64,000 nt of DNA, from the NCBI GenBank assembly GCA_011523545.1, contig WTGN01000028.1, forward strand, positions 46,201 to 110,200, in the 5' to 3' direction. This DNA is from Chloroflexota bacterium. GTDB taxonomy: Bacteria > Chloroflexota > Anaerolineae > Aggregatilineales > Phototrophicaceae. The stretch's first letter is position 1. Each line of letters begins with the position of its first letter. The translations under genes were made by a program, and so were the position numbers. Under the pieces are notes generated by a model. It made no database searches and had not been told where the DNA came from. It saw nothing but the letters and a program-made list of their open reading frames with translations. Of this stretch, positions 26,994 to 36,965 are shown piece by piece.

Positions 26994-29693
26994 TTAGGTA
27001 GCGGGATTGCGCAGACCCGCCCGCACCTTCTCCGGCCTGAAGGGGATATCCCGCAGGCGCAGGCCGACCGCGTCGTAAATCGCATTGGCGATGGCGGCCG
27101 GCGTCGGACCCTGCGCTGCTTCACCCGCGCCCAGCATCGGCAGCTCCGGCCGATTGAGGATGAGCGTTTCGATCTTGGGCGCGCCCCCGCTGGTCAGAAT
27201 CGGATAGCTCTCCCAATCGACGCTGGTGATGACGCGCGCGTCGAATTCGACTTGCTCGAATAGCGTCCAACTGGCCGCCTGTACGAAGCCGCCTTCGAGC
27301 TGGTTGCTCAGCCCGTCGGGGTTCACCACTTGCCCGGCGTCTGCAGCGATGACAACCCGCTTGAAATCGACGGCGCCGCTTTGACGATCTACGCCCAATT
27401 TGACGGCGATCGCGCAAAAACATTGCAGATTCTTGTAGCGCGCCAGCGCCATGCCCCAGCCTTCGTCAGCCGCCGTCGAGGCGCGACAGGCCGGCCAATC
27501 GACCATTGCCGCCAGCGCCTTCAAGAGCGCCCGCGCCCGTTCATCCGGCAGATGACGCAAGCGGAATGCGAGCGGGTCGACATCGGCCGCCAGCGCCAAT
27601 TCATCCATGAAAGACTCGATGGCGAAGACATTGGCGTAGGCGCCCAGGCTGCGCAGCGCCGAGACCCGCAGCGGGCTTTCGGCGGACGCGTGGCGCGCTA
27701 TGCGTTTGCGCGGAAAGGCGTAAATCGGCTCGGCATTGCGATGGGCGCCCGATTCATGGCCCCCCATCGGTCGCGGCTGCTGCGGCGCAAAGGGCCGCTG
27801 CAAATGCCAGGCCGCCAGCAAGCCGGAAGTCTGCAAGCCGAGCGCCGGACGGGTCGAATGGGCGTAGCTCCAGACATCGTGGTTCCAGTCGCTGATCGTG
27901 CCGGCTTCGGTCAGGCTCGCGCGCAGCCGCATCAGCATGGCGCTGCCGTAGGGTTCCCAGGCATGCTCATCCCGGCGCGTCCATTTCAGCAGAATCGGCC
28001 GATCAGGCAGGGCGCGCGCGGCCAGCGCCGCGTCCAAGGCGGCATCGTCAGCGCCGTTGTGGCCGTAACAGCCCGCCCCTTCCATATGAGTGACGCGGAT
28101 CCGGCCTTCGTCCAGCTCAAGAACCTGCGCCAGCGCGCCGCGCAGGGTGAAGACGGCTTGCGAATGCGACCAGACCGTCAACAGACCATCGCTCCAAAGC
28201 GCCAGGGCCGCCGATGGACCCAGCGAGGCATGCATCTGAAAGGGGCGGTGATAGGTCGCCTGCAGCGTCTTTTCGCCTTCCGCCGGCTTGGGGATGGGCG
28301 GGATTGCGCCATCGACGGCGGCGCCATCGACGACCAGATTCGACTGCGCCGGCTTTTCTTGCAAGTCGCGATAAGTGTCTTCCGCCGCCGGCAGGTCTTT
28401 GTCATAGGCCCACTCGGCCGCGTCACGCGCCGCCGTCAGCGCAGCTTCCGCTTGATCCTCGCGCTCAGCGACGATGGCGACGAATTGGCCGTCCTGTATC
28501 ACAGAGGCCACACCGGGGAGCGCTTGTATGGCAGCGCGATCAAAATTGACCAGGCTGGCGTGATACGCGGGCGGGCGCAACACGCGGGCATGCAGCATGG
28601 CCGGCAATTCCATATCCTGCACGTAGCTGCGGCCGCCGCTGACTTTGTTCAGTAGGTCAAGACGCCGCGCCGGGCTGCCGACGAGCCTGTACGCTGACGG
28701 ATTCTTGGACGGCGCAGCGCCGCTGATCCGACGATTGAAGCGCCCGCCGGCCAATAGGTCCCAATAATTTGTCCGCCGCCCGCTTCGCGGATCGCTGATG
28801 ACACCATCGGTTACCTGCAATTCATCCAGGTTTGAGAGCGAGTCCAATTGCTCGAAAGCCAGCGACAGCAGATGATGGCGCGCTTCGGCGCTTGCGATGC
28901 GAATGGCGGCCCCGCTCGTTTCCAATGAACGGCTGCCTGTGGTGCCGCCTTCGTCCGGGCTGCGCTCGGTGTCGGCGGTCACCAGGCGAATGCGCTCCAG
29001 GGCGACATCCAGCTCGTCAGCGGCGATTTGCGCCAGCGCGGTGCGGATGCCCTGCCCCAGTTCGACTTTGCCGCTGAATACCGTTACGCTGCGATCGGGG
29101 TTGAAGCGAATCCAGTCGTCCAGTTGGGGCTGAGCGTCCAGCGATGGCGAAGTCAGGGCAGTATGCTCTGGGCTGTCAAGGGGCGCGGGCTGAATGACTT
29201 GATAGATCGGCGCCGGCTCAGGCCGCCCGACGCGCAGCTTGATCGCCCGGCGCACGCGATCATAAACGCCGCAGCGGCAGAGGTTCATCGAGAGCGCGTC
29301 GCGGATTTCATCGTGGGTCGGATAACGGACACGATTGAGCAAGCCCTGCGCGGCGATGATCATGCCCGCCGTGCAGAAGCCGCATTGCCCGGCCTGCTCT
29401 TCCAGGAAAGCTTCTTGCAGTGGATGCAGCGCCTCGCCGTCCGCCAAGCCTTCAACTGTAGTTATCTCCAGGCCGGCCGCATGACCGACCGGCAGCTGAC
29501 AGGAGGGCACATCGACGCCGTCAATCAGCACTTTGCAGGCGCCGCAGAGTTCCGTGCCGCAGCCATATTTGGGGCTCTTCAAACCGATGTCATTGCGCAA
29601 GACGGTAAGCAGCGGAACGGTCGGATCAATGTCCAGTCGCCGCAGCTCGCCGTTGACGCGCAGGCTGATCGCTTCTGTTGCGGCCATCGTCAC
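26994..29693 (-). CDS. Fused [2Fe-2S] plus molybdopterin-binding oxidoreductase (IorA-IorB-like, xanthine dehydrogenase family)
   Basis: [15 protein letters not shown] and [20 protein letters not shown] iron-sulfur motifs; C-terminal half molybdopterin domain with [11 protein letters not shown] catalytic Glu motif; no FAD domain. Confidence 0.9.
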   Translation of the reverse strand: MTMAATEAISLRVNGELRRLDIDPTVPLLTVLRNDIGLKSPKYGCGTELCGACKVLIDGVDVPSCQLPVGHAAGLEITTVEGLADGEALHPLQEAFLEEQAGQCGFCTAGMIIAAQGLLNRVRYPTHDEIRDALSMNLCRCGVYDRVRRAIKLRVGRPEPAPIYQVIQPAPLDSPEHTALTSPSLDAQPQLDDWIRFNPDRSVTVFSGKVELGQGIRTALAQIAADELDVALERIRLVTADTERSPDEGGTTGSRSLETSGAAIRIASAEARHHLLSLAFEQLDSLSNLDELQVTDGVISDPRSGRRTNYWDLLAGGRFNRRISGAAPSKNPSAYRLVGSPARRLDLLNKVSGGRSYVQDMELPAMLHARVLRPPAYHASLVNFDRAAIQALPGVASVIQDGQFVAIVAEREDQAEAALTAARDAAEWAYDKDLPAAEDTYRDLQEKPAQSNLVVDGAAVDGAIPPIPKPAEGEKTLQATYHRPFQMHASLGPSAALALWSDGLLTVWSHSQAVFTLRGALAQVLELDEGRIRVTHMEGAGCYGHNGADDAALDAALAARALPDRPILLKWTRRDEHAWEPYGSAMLMRLRASLTEAGTISDWNHDVWSYAHSTRPALGLQTSGLLAAWHLQRPFAPQQPRPMGGHESGAHRNAEPIYAFPRKRIARHASAESPLRVSALRSLGAYANVFAIESFMDELALAADVDPLAFRLRHLPDERARALLKALAAMVDWPACRASTAADEGWGMALARYKNLQCFCAIAVKLGVDRQSGAVDFKRVVIAADAGQVVNPDGLSNQLEGGFVQAASWTLFEQVEFDARVITSVDWESYPILTSGGAPKIETLILNRPELPMLGAGEAAQGPTPAAIANAIYDAVGLRLRDIPFRPEKVRAGLRNPAT

Positions 29694-29725
29694 TTGCCTC
29701 TCTCCTAACCCGCTACAGCAGGCAA

Positions 29726-29751
29726 CTGTAGGGGCGAGACTCGTCTCGCCC
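29726..29751 (+). repeat. Family A palindromic repeat
   Basis: ctgtaggggcgagactcgtctcgccc. Confidence 0.85.
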
Positions 29752-29760
29752 TCCCGGCAA

Positions 29761-29785
29761 GAAAAAGAGCCCGGCGCGCGGGCTC
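29761..29785 (-). terminator. Rho-independent terminator after tRNA-Ser
   Basis: Minus strand reads GAGCCCGCGCGCCGGGCTCTTTTTC: GC-rich hairpin followed by T-run, just 3' of the tRNA. Confidence 0.75.
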
Positions 29786-29792
29786 CTCAAGG

Positions 29793-29876
29793 CGGAGAAG
29801 GTGGGATTCGAACCCACGTACGGTTTCCCGTATCCGCTTTCCAAGCGGACGCACTAGGCCTCTATGCGACTTCTCC
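29793..29876 (-). tRNA. tRNA-Ser(GGA)
   Basis: Minus strand GGAGAAGTCGC...TCCGCTTGGAAAGCGGA...variable arm ACGGGAAACCGT...GGGTTCGAATCCC...CTTCTCC; acceptor stem pairs, anticodon GGA, long class II variable arm, CC encoded. Confidence 0.95.
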
Positions 29877-29962
29877 TTGAATAAACGCTGCTGGCACTTC
29901 GCCCATAGTATAGCATATTTCCTCCGCCCGCCCAATCCCCGCTGTATTGGGGCGTGTACGGC

Positions 29963-31069
29963 TCAGCGGCCGAAGATCGGGGTCGGCGTCGCCAGAATCG
30001 GCACCAGGTAATCGGCTGAGCGCTCGCCCGTTGGCGGCAGCCCGAAGGACAGGCCGGCATTTTCAATGTAGCAGAGGATGCCCATCGTGATCGCATGCGC
30101 CAGCAAGTCCTGCTGCGTCGTCAGGATTTCCTGATCGGCCAGCATGAAGCCCATCTCCAGTATCACGCCAGGCGTCAAGGGATGGATTTTGCGCCAGGCA
30201 TGATTGTTGATCATGTCTTCCGTCTCGTTGAAGCTGCGCTCCAGGGGGATGTGCGCGCCATAATTGAGCGCGATGCATTCACGCAGCAAGACATCGGCGC
30301 CGACGTCCGGGCGCGCGTCCGACTTGGAGACGATATAACCGGAGACAATTTCGCCGAAGTCAATGCAAGAATTGGCGTGGATCGACAACAGCGCGTCGGC
30401 GCGATAATCATCCAAGCGCGGATCAAACTCGTCGAGCATATCGACGGTGAAATTCAAAGCCTCCAGGTTGGCGACCACCCGCCGCGAGACAGCGAAGTTG
30501 ATAGTCTCTTCTTCCAGGTATGGCTGCTTGTAGGCGTCGTAACAGACAGCGCCGGGGTCGCGATTCAAGTTCGTGCCCAGGCCGCGATGCCCGGAAATGA
30601 TGCCGATGCGGCGCAGCCATTGCGGTGTCTGCACCGGCGTCGGGCGTTGCGCTTCGATGCCGGCGATGATCTCGTCGCGGTCCAGCTGCAAGCCTTTGAC
30701 GACCGCCGGGTTGAGGAATTCTGGATTGACGAAGAACATCAGCAGGGTCGCCACCAGCGCCGTGCTGACGACAACGACAAAGATCGTGCCGAGGAAACCG
30801 CCCGCCATGCTGGACGGATGCGGACGGCGCAGCGCCAGCCGCCTGCGCACGCGCCGGATCTGATGCGGCGCCTCCACGGGCGCCAGGCTGGGCTCGGCTT
30901 CGGCCGCTGCGGGAAGAGACGGCGCCGTCGTGGACCCGTCAGGCTCTGCATCGCTTGATTTGGGCGTCGCTTTGGCCGCCGCCTGCCGCATCAATTCGAC
31001 GAAAATGGCCGAGGCCGACGGCTCGTCCTCATTATTATTCGGCTGTTGGGTGACCGGTTCATCGCTCAT
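29963..31069 (-). CDS. N-acetylmuramoyl-L-alanine amidase (Amidase_3), membrane-anchored
   Basis: ISGHRGLGTNLNRDPGAVC, ADALLSIHANSC, PGVILEMGFMLADQE; TM segment FLGTIFVVVVSTALVATLLMFFV. Confidence 0.88.
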   Translation of the reverse strand: MSDEPVTQQPNNNEDEPSASAIFVELMRQAAAKATPKSSDAEPDGSTTAPSLPAAAEAEPSLAPVEAPHQIRRVRRRLALRRPHPSSMAGGFLGTIFVVVVSTALVATLLMFFVNPEFLNPAVVKGLQLDRDEIIAGIEAQRPTPVQTPQWLRRIGIISGHRGLGTNLNRDPGAVCYDAYKQPYLEEETINFAVSRRVVANLEALNFTVDMLDEFDPRLDDYRADALLSIHANSCIDFGEIVSGYIVSKSDARPDVGADVLLRECIALNYGAHIPLERSFNETEDMINNHAWRKIHPLTPGVILEMGFMLADQEILTTQQDLLAHAITMGILCYIENAGLSFGLPPTGERSADYLVPILATPTPIFGR

Positions 31070-31132
31070 GGCAGCGGTCCCGCTCAGGTCAATTCACCAG
31101 CGAGCACACTGCCATTATAGGGGAATTCCGGA

Positions 31133-34100
31133 TCAAGGTTCGCATTCGAGCCGATAAGATTGACGCTCGGCGCAGGTCAGCTTTCGGATGTAGCGGTTAT
31201 TCTGCGCCCAGTCGACCAGTTCGTCCGCCGTCCGCATGACTTGCCGCCGCCGCAAGGCAAAGTCTTGGCCGGCCGAGACCGCGAAGGACTCGTCCGGGCT
31301 GAAGACCACTTCCTGAATCCAGTCCGTATGCTGGTCGAAGCGGATGAGCTCTTCGCCCGTCGCGGTATTCCACATCCGCACGGTGTAATCCGACGAGGTG
31401 GTGAGCACGATCTGGCTGTCCTGGCTGATGGCGATGCCGAAGGTGTAGCCGTTGTGCCCGATGAGTTGGCGTATCTCTTCGCCGCTTTCGACATCCCACA
31501 TGCGCACGGTGCCATCCCAACTCGTGCTGACGATGAACTCTTCATTCGGCGATATCTGCGCGTAATTGACGATGTGATCGTGCCCGGCAAAGGTCTGCAG
31601 CAGCTCGCCGCTTTCGACATCCCAGAGGCGTATCGTCTGGTCGTCAGAGAACCAGTTGCCGGCGGCGCTGACCAGCAGCCCGCCATCGCTGCTTAGATGG
31701 ACGCCGTTCACCGGATCACTGTGCCCGATGAATTCGCGCAGCACGGCGCCGCTCTCGATATCCCACAGGCGGATAATCCCGTCATGCGAGCCCGAAAAGA
31801 ACTGCTCGCCATTCGGCAGCAGCTCAATCATATAAACGCGCGGCGCGTCGTCGATCTCGTAGAGTTGGACCTGCTCGCCGCTCGTCCAATCCCAGCGCCG
31901 GATCGTGCCGTCCCAACTGGCGGAGAGGATGTGAACGCCGTCCGGTTCAAAGCGGACTGAGTCGACCGTGTTTTCATGACCTTCCAGCACAGCCACGGGC
32001 TCGCCCGTGTCCGCGTCCCATACGCGCACAGTGGCGTCCAGGTCTGCCGGATCAGGCGGCATGAAAAGGGGCCCGGCGCCGGAAGCGATCAGGCTGCCAT
32101 CGTCGCTGATATCAGCGGCCCAGGTCCAATTCGTATTGCCCTCGTACTGATGCGTCTGCATGCGGTTGCGCAGGTCCCATAGGAAAGCCGAGCTATCGGC
32201 CGGCGCATCTTCCGGATTGGGCCGGCCCGAGGTCTCGGACTCGCCCAAACCGATCAGCATAGTCTCGCCATCGGGCGAGAATTCGATGTCTTGCACGCGA
32301 TAAGGAAAGTCAACATAGCTGGTGACCAGGACGCCTTTGTCAAAATCCCAAAGTTTGACGGTCGCGTCATTCGAGGCCGTCGCCAGCAATTCGCCATCGG
32401 GCGAGAATTCGAGGTTGGAGAGCGTATCCCGGTGGGCATACAAGCGGTAAAGCTCTTCGCCGGTTTGGGCGTCATAAATCCGGGCTGTGCCGCCCAGCGC
32501 TGAACTCCAGGTGGTGGCGGCGAATAGGCTGTCATCGGGACTGAATTCGACATCGCGGTAATAGCCAGTGCCATCCGGCGGAATCGTGAGCAAGTTCTCG
32601 CCGCTGGCCACATCCCAGATTTGAACTGTGTTGTGCTCGGTAGTGCGGTCTGCATCGCGAACGCCAAACGAGGACGATGCGCTAGCCAGCCGCGCCCCAT
32701 CGGAGCTAAAGCTCAGCTTGATGACATAATCGATGTGTTTCCGCAATACGCGCGCTGTTTCTCCGCTTGCCACATCCCAAAGGCGTACCGTGCTATCGGC
32801 GCTTGACGATGCGAGCAGCGCGCCGTCCGGGCTGAATTCGACATCAGTGACAATGTCCTCGTGCCCGTGCAGGCGCTCTCGTTCTTCGCCACTGCTGACC
32901 TGCCACAAGCCAACCGTGTTGTCCGACAGCGCTGCCGCGATGGCGCCGCCATCCGGGCTGAAGGCGACCGCGCTAATCGGGCTGCCCGCCTCTATGCTTT
33001 GCAGCAGCTCGCCGGTGCTGGTGTCGAACAACCTGACGACGCCCTCGCTGCCGGCGAATGCGCCGATGGACCCGTCCGCATTGTAGGCGACGCCCAGGAT
33101 GGAACGCGGCGACTCAATGAAGCGGAAGCGCGGGCCGGGCGAAAATGTCGCCTGGCCGAGGATGCGCAGGACTTCGGCTTCCGGCGGATCAAATACCTGG
33201 CGCGCTTCGATGGCGACCGGCAAGGCCAGCGCCGGGTTGTTCTCGCTGAGCGCGGTGCGCGCGTTGGAAGCCAGGGCCAGGCTGAGATTCTTGCGCTCAT
33301 TCGTCTCGGCCTCGTGCATCGCTTCAACCGCGATCTCACGCTGCTCGTCGGCGATAGCGCGCTGATCTTCGGCGATCGTCCGCTGTTCGTCCGCCTTGTT
33401 CCGCTGGTCGAAGGCGAACAAGCTCAGTACAACGGCGACGACAGCCGCCACGCCAAATATCCCGGCGGCGATGCGCATGTTGCGCGCCTTCTGCCTTTCC
33501 AGCTCCCGTTCCCGTTCTTCGCGCGCCCGCTCCTCGGCTTCGCGTTTGTCCCGCGCCTTCAAGCTGGCGTCAAGGAAGTCGATTTCCAGTTCATTGAGGC
33601 GCAGGCTTGTGCTTTCGGACCATTCTTCAAATGTGAGCAGGCGATTGCCCTGCATCAAATAACTCTTGTCTTTGTCCGCCGCCTCCCAGTCATGAGCGGC
33701 ATTGAGCAATTCGCGCTCAAGCCGGACATCGTTTCGGCTCTCGGTCAGCCATTCGCGCAGGCGCTCCCATCGGCGGATGAGCGCTTCGTGCGCCACCTCG
33801 ACCGTCGGGCTGCGCGTGGTATCGTCGCGATCAAAGGTCAGCAGGCGATAGCGCCCAAAACGGTCAATGACTTCTTCGGCGACTTCGCGGGCGCCCAAGG
33901 TCAGCAATTCAGTGCGAAGAATGCGGCGGCGCGTATCTTCCTGGCCCTCGCCCAGCGTGACCAGGCGCAAGAAAATCTGCCGCGCCATATTCTGCCCCGC
34001 CTCAGAGAAGCGCAAGTACACTTCTTCGGCGCGCTTGGCCAAAGCGCCCAGCGTTCCGCCAATATCTTGATAGGCGGCGATAGTCAGCAGCGCGCCTTCG

Positions 34101-35761
34101 CGTTGTTCAAAGAGCTCGGTCAAGGCGTATTGCAGCAGCGGCAGGGCGCCGGGCTGTTCGCGCACGTCATCTATGATGATTTCAATCAGCCCGTCTTCAA
34201 TGATGGCGCCAACATTTTCCGCCGGCCCCACAATCGTCTCGGCCAGCTCTTCATCGTTCAGCGGCAGGACGAGCTCGGTGCGCGCTCTGATAAGCTCGCC
34301 AAAACCCTGATACATGAGCGGCCGATCGTAGAAGTCGGCGCGCAAGGTCGCGATGATGATGATGGGGCTGTCTTCCGCGTTGACCGCGTTCAGGATCAGA
34401 TCGAGGAATTGCTGACGATCGCTTTCCCGTTCGACCTGCGTGAACAGCTCTTCAAACTGGTCAATCATCAGCAGGAGTTTGCTGTCGCTGGAAGGCAGCG
34501 CTTCGTAGACACCCTGCGCCAGGCCATCCACATGATCGCGCAGCGTCTCGACCACGCCGGGCAGCTCCGAAGTCGACACGCTCAAGAGCGCCGCCGCCAG
34601 TTCATCCAGCGGCATCTCGCCCGGCACCATTTCGGCGTAAAACCAATCTTGCGAGCCCGGCACGCCGCCGTTGCGCAGCGCGGGCAGCACGCCGGCTTTC
34701 ACCAGGCTGGACTTGCCGCTGCCGCTCGGCCCGATGACGGCCAGAAAATTGTTCTCGACCACATTTTCCTGAAGCCGGCCCAGGACGCGTTCGATCATGG
34801 CGCTGCGGCCGAAGAAGTCGTTGGAGTCCGCTTGTTGAAAGGCGCGCAAGCCCTTGTAGGGATTTTTGGTCTCGATCAAATCAAATTCGGAGAGGTCAAG
34901 CTCTTCCAGCTCGAGCTCGGCAGTGGCGTCGCCTTGGCGCAGCGCCTGCTGAAACTCCATCATCAGCGACAGCGCGTCGGGGTAACGGTCGCCCGGGTCC
35001 TTGGCGGTGGCGCGCTGGATGATGGAATTGAAGGCCGGCGGCAGATTGAGCGCATTGTGATCAATCATGGGCAGCGGCTCATTGAGGTGCTTGTAGACCA
35101 GCGTCGCCAGCGTCTCTTCGGCGAAGGGGCGGCTCCCTGACAACATTTCATAGAGCATGATGCCAAAGGCATAAATGTCGCTGGGCGGGCCAGCGCCTTC
35201 ACCGCGGATTTGCTCCGGCGCCATATAGGCCGGCGTGCCGACAAGCGTGTCGGCGCCATCGCTGCCATCAGCGCCCACTTCCTTGGCGATGCCGAAATCG
35301 CTGAGATAAGCGTTGTTGCTTGCATCCAAAAAGATGTTGTCCGCCTTGATGTCTTGATGCACGACGCCGCTGTTATGGGCGAAGTTGAGCGCGCTGGCGA
35401 CCTGCTCCACAATCTTGGCGGTCAAGCCGATATCGAGCACACCTTCTTCTTCGATCAAGTCGCGCAGGCTGCCGGCGCTCAAATAGCGCATGACCAGGCA
35501 GGTGCTGTCCGGCGCGCGCCAGAAATCATAAAGGGGGACGATATGCGGATGCTCAAGCCGGGCGACCACCTGCGCTTCGCTTTCGAAACGCCGAATGAAT
35601 TCCGGCTGGTTGGCATATTTGGGCGAGACCACTTTGATGGCCACATCACGCGTGACCACGCTCTGATGCGCGCGATAAACAACGCCGAAGCCACCCTGCC
35701 CCAGCAACTCGCCAAATTCGTAACCTTTGATCGTTTGGCCCGTTAATTCCAGTATTTCCAT
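31133..35761 (-). CDS. Ser/Thr protein kinase - STAND NTPase (nSTAND1-like) - WD40 repeat protein
   Basis: LGQGGFGVVYRA, VAIKVV, HQDIKADNIFL, SDFG, GTPAYMAPEQ; Walker A GPSGSGKSSLV, Walker B LLLMIDQFEEL; TM helix; about 14 WD40 repeats by eye. Confidence 0.95.
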   Translation of the reverse strand: MEILELTGQTIKGYEFGELLGQGGFGVVYRAHQSVVTRDVAIKVVSPKYANQPEFIRRFESEAQVVARLEHPHIVPLYDFWRAPDSTCLVMRYLSAGSLRDLIEEEGVLDIGLTAKIVEQVASALNFAHNSGVVHQDIKADNIFLDASNNAYLSDFGIAKEVGADGSDGADTLVGTPAYMAPEQIRGEGAGPPSDIYAFGIMLYEMLSGSRPFAEETLATLVYKHLNEPLPMIDHNALNLPPAFNSIIQRATAKDPGDRYPDALSLMMEFQQALRQGDATAELELEELDLSEFDLIETKNPYKGLRAFQQADSNDFFGRSAMIERVLGRLQENVVENNFLAVIGPSGSGKSSLVKAGVLPALRNGGVPGSQDWFYAEMVPGEMPLDELAAALLSVSTSELPGVVETLRDHVDGLAQGVYEALPSSDSKLLLMIDQFEELFTQVERESDRQQFLDLILNAVNAEDSPIIIIATLRADFYDRPLMYQGFGELIRARTELVLPLNDEELAETIVGPAENVGAIIEDGLIEIIIDDVREQPGALPLLQYALTELFEQREGALLTIAAYQDIGGTLGALAKRAEEVYLRFSEAGQNMARQIFLRLVTLGEGQEDTRRRILRTELLTLGAREVAEEVIDRFGRYRLLTFDRDDTTRSPTVEVAHEALIRRWERLREWLTESRNDVRLERELLNAAHDWEAADKDKSYLMQGNRLLTFEEWSESTSLRLNELEIDFLDASLKARDKREAEERAREERERELERQKARNMRIAAGIFGVAAVVAVVLSLFAFDQRNKADEQRTIAEDQRAIADEQREIAVEAMHEAETNERKNLSLALASNARTALSENNPALALPVAIEARQVFDPPEAEVLRILGQATFSPGPRFRFIESPRSILGVAYNADGSIGAFAGSEGVVRLFDTSTGELLQSIEAGSPISAVAFSPDGGAIAAALSDNTVGLWQVSSGEERERLHGHEDIVTDVEFSPDGALLASSSADSTVRLWDVASGETARVLRKHIDYVIKLSFSSDGARLASASSSFGVRDADRTTEHNTVQIWDVASGENLLTIPPDGTGYYRDVEFSPDDSLFAATTWSSALGGTARIYDAQTGEELYRLYAHRDTLSNLEFSPDGELLATASNDATVKLWDFDKGVLVTSYVDFPYRVQDIEFSPDGETMLIGLGESETSGRPNPEDAPADSSAFLWDLRNRMQTHQYEGNTNWTWAADISDDGSLIASGAGPLFMPPDPADLDATVRVWDADTGEPVAVLEGHENTVDSVRFEPDGVHILSASWDGTIRRWDWTSGEQVQLYEIDDAPRVYMIELLPNGEQFFSGSHDGIIRLWDIESGAVLREFIGHSDPVNGVHLSSDGGLLVSAAGNWFSDDQTIRLWDVESGELLQTFAGHDHIVNYAQISPNEEFIVSTSWDGTVRMWDVESGEEIRQLIGHNGYTFGIAISQDSQIVLTTSSDYTVRMWNTATGEELIRFDQHTDWIQEVVFSPDESFAVSAGQDFALRRRQVMRTADELVDWAQNNRYIRKLTCAERQSYRLECEP

Positions 35762-35856
35762 AAATGCCCTCTAGCCGCGCAAGCGAACCATGTACAGTAA
35801 TATCGCATAAGTATAGCACATACATACCCGCATCGCAGCCCGCCCGATTCGCAGGC

Positions 35857-35937
35857 CGTAGGGGCATCTTGCCGAGACGCCCTCCTTGCCGGCATCCGCA
35901 TTAATCCTGTGGGCGTTTCAGCGAAACGCCCCTACAA
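35857..35937. repeat. Inverted pair of family A-like palindromes in a divergent intergenic region
   Basis: cgtaggggcatcttgccgagacgccc and gggcgtttcagcgaaacgcccctacaa. Confidence 0.8.
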
Positions 35938-35993
35938 CTTTCGTCGTAATATGGAGTGCGGATATGGGTGAATCTTTCTGAGCGGGCGGGGGC

Positions 35994-36956
35994 ATGTTTC
36001 ACGTCATTTTGCGCTTGAGCGCACTGTTATTGCCAGCCAGCCTGGGCTTTGTGCTGCTTGCAAACGCGCTTGCGCCGCAGCTTGACGCGGGCGAGCAAGT
36101 GGTCTTCGTCGCCAGGGCATCCGGCCAGCTTCAGCTGATGATCGCCGACTTGAGCCGGGGACTGCGCGCTGCCATGCCCCAAGCTGGCGGCGATGTCTTT
36201 CAGCCGAGCGTGTCTCCGCATTCAGGCGAAGTCGTATTCGCCTCCCGATCGGGCGGCGATGCCGAGCTCTATCTGCTGCGGCTCGGCGACAGCGCGCCCC
36301 GTCAGCTCACCGACAATTCATTTGACGATCTGTCTCCGCAATGGTCCCCGGTTGGCGACGCCATCGTCTACCAAGCCAATCCGCGCGGCGTCCATCAGTT
36401 CTTCCTGATAGACGCGGACAGCGGCGTCCCGCGCCAGCTCAGTTTCAACGTGACCGATTACAACCGCCCGTCCTGGTCGCCCGATGGCAGCGCGCTGGCT
36501 TTTGACGCTGGCGGTGATATCTTCATCTTTGACATAGCGAGCGGGACGAGCCAGGCATTAACCCATGACGAATACGGCGCATACGACGAATACTGGGACG
36601 CGCAAACGGTTTGGTCGCCGGACGGCGGCACAATCGTCTACGATTCCTTTCGCGAGGGCTCCTGGAATCTTACCAAGCTGGATCTGGCCAGCGGGCGAGT
36701 CAGCCCCCTGACCCCGGCCGGCCGCGACGAACAGGGCGCCACCTTCACCAACCAGCCCGGGCAGATTGCCTACCAGTCGGTGACGAAGTTTCCCGGTCTC
36801 CTGTTTTTGCTCGATCTCGACCGACCGTCAGCCATGCGCGCCCTGTCGATACCGCCCGCTTACGGCAGTCCCCTTCACCTGCTCTTCGGCAACACAAAGG
36901 CGTTGACGCTGGAAGGCATTGATATACTCGAGCCGGCCTGGCTGAAAAGTCGCTAA
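35994..36956 (+). CDS. TolB-like beta-propeller (PD40/WD40-like) protein, secreted or lipid-anchored
   Basis: Signal-like N-terminus; PHSGEVVFASRSGGDAELYLLRL, SPVGDAIVYQAN, SPDGSALAFDAGGDIFIFDI, SPDGGTIVYDSFREGSWNL. Confidence 0.85.
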   Translation: MFHVILRLSALLLPASLGFVLLANALAPQLDAGEQVVFVARASGQLQLMIADLSRGLRAAMPQAGGDVFQPSVSPHSGEVVFASRSGGDAELYLLRLGDSAPRQLTDNSFDDLSPQWSPVGDAIVYQANPRGVHQFFLIDADSGVPRQLSFNVTDYNRPSWSPDGSALAFDAGGDIFIFDIASGTSQALTHDEYGAYDEYWDAQTVWSPDGGTIVYDSFREGSWNLTKLDLASGRVSPLTPAGRDEQGATFTNQPGQIAYQSVTKFPGLLFLLDLDRPSAMRALSIPPAYGSPLHLLFGNTKALTLEGIDILEPAWLKSR

Positions 36957-36965
36957 GCGCCGGTA

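Noticed and set aside
32861-35140. 759-aa plus-strand ORF inside the STAND kinase gene (and similar long shadow ORFs at 27330-28655, 59334-60575, 46385-47848)
   Set aside because: Antisense to clearly conserved genes; low-complexity composition expected from GC-rich sequence; no recognisable domains
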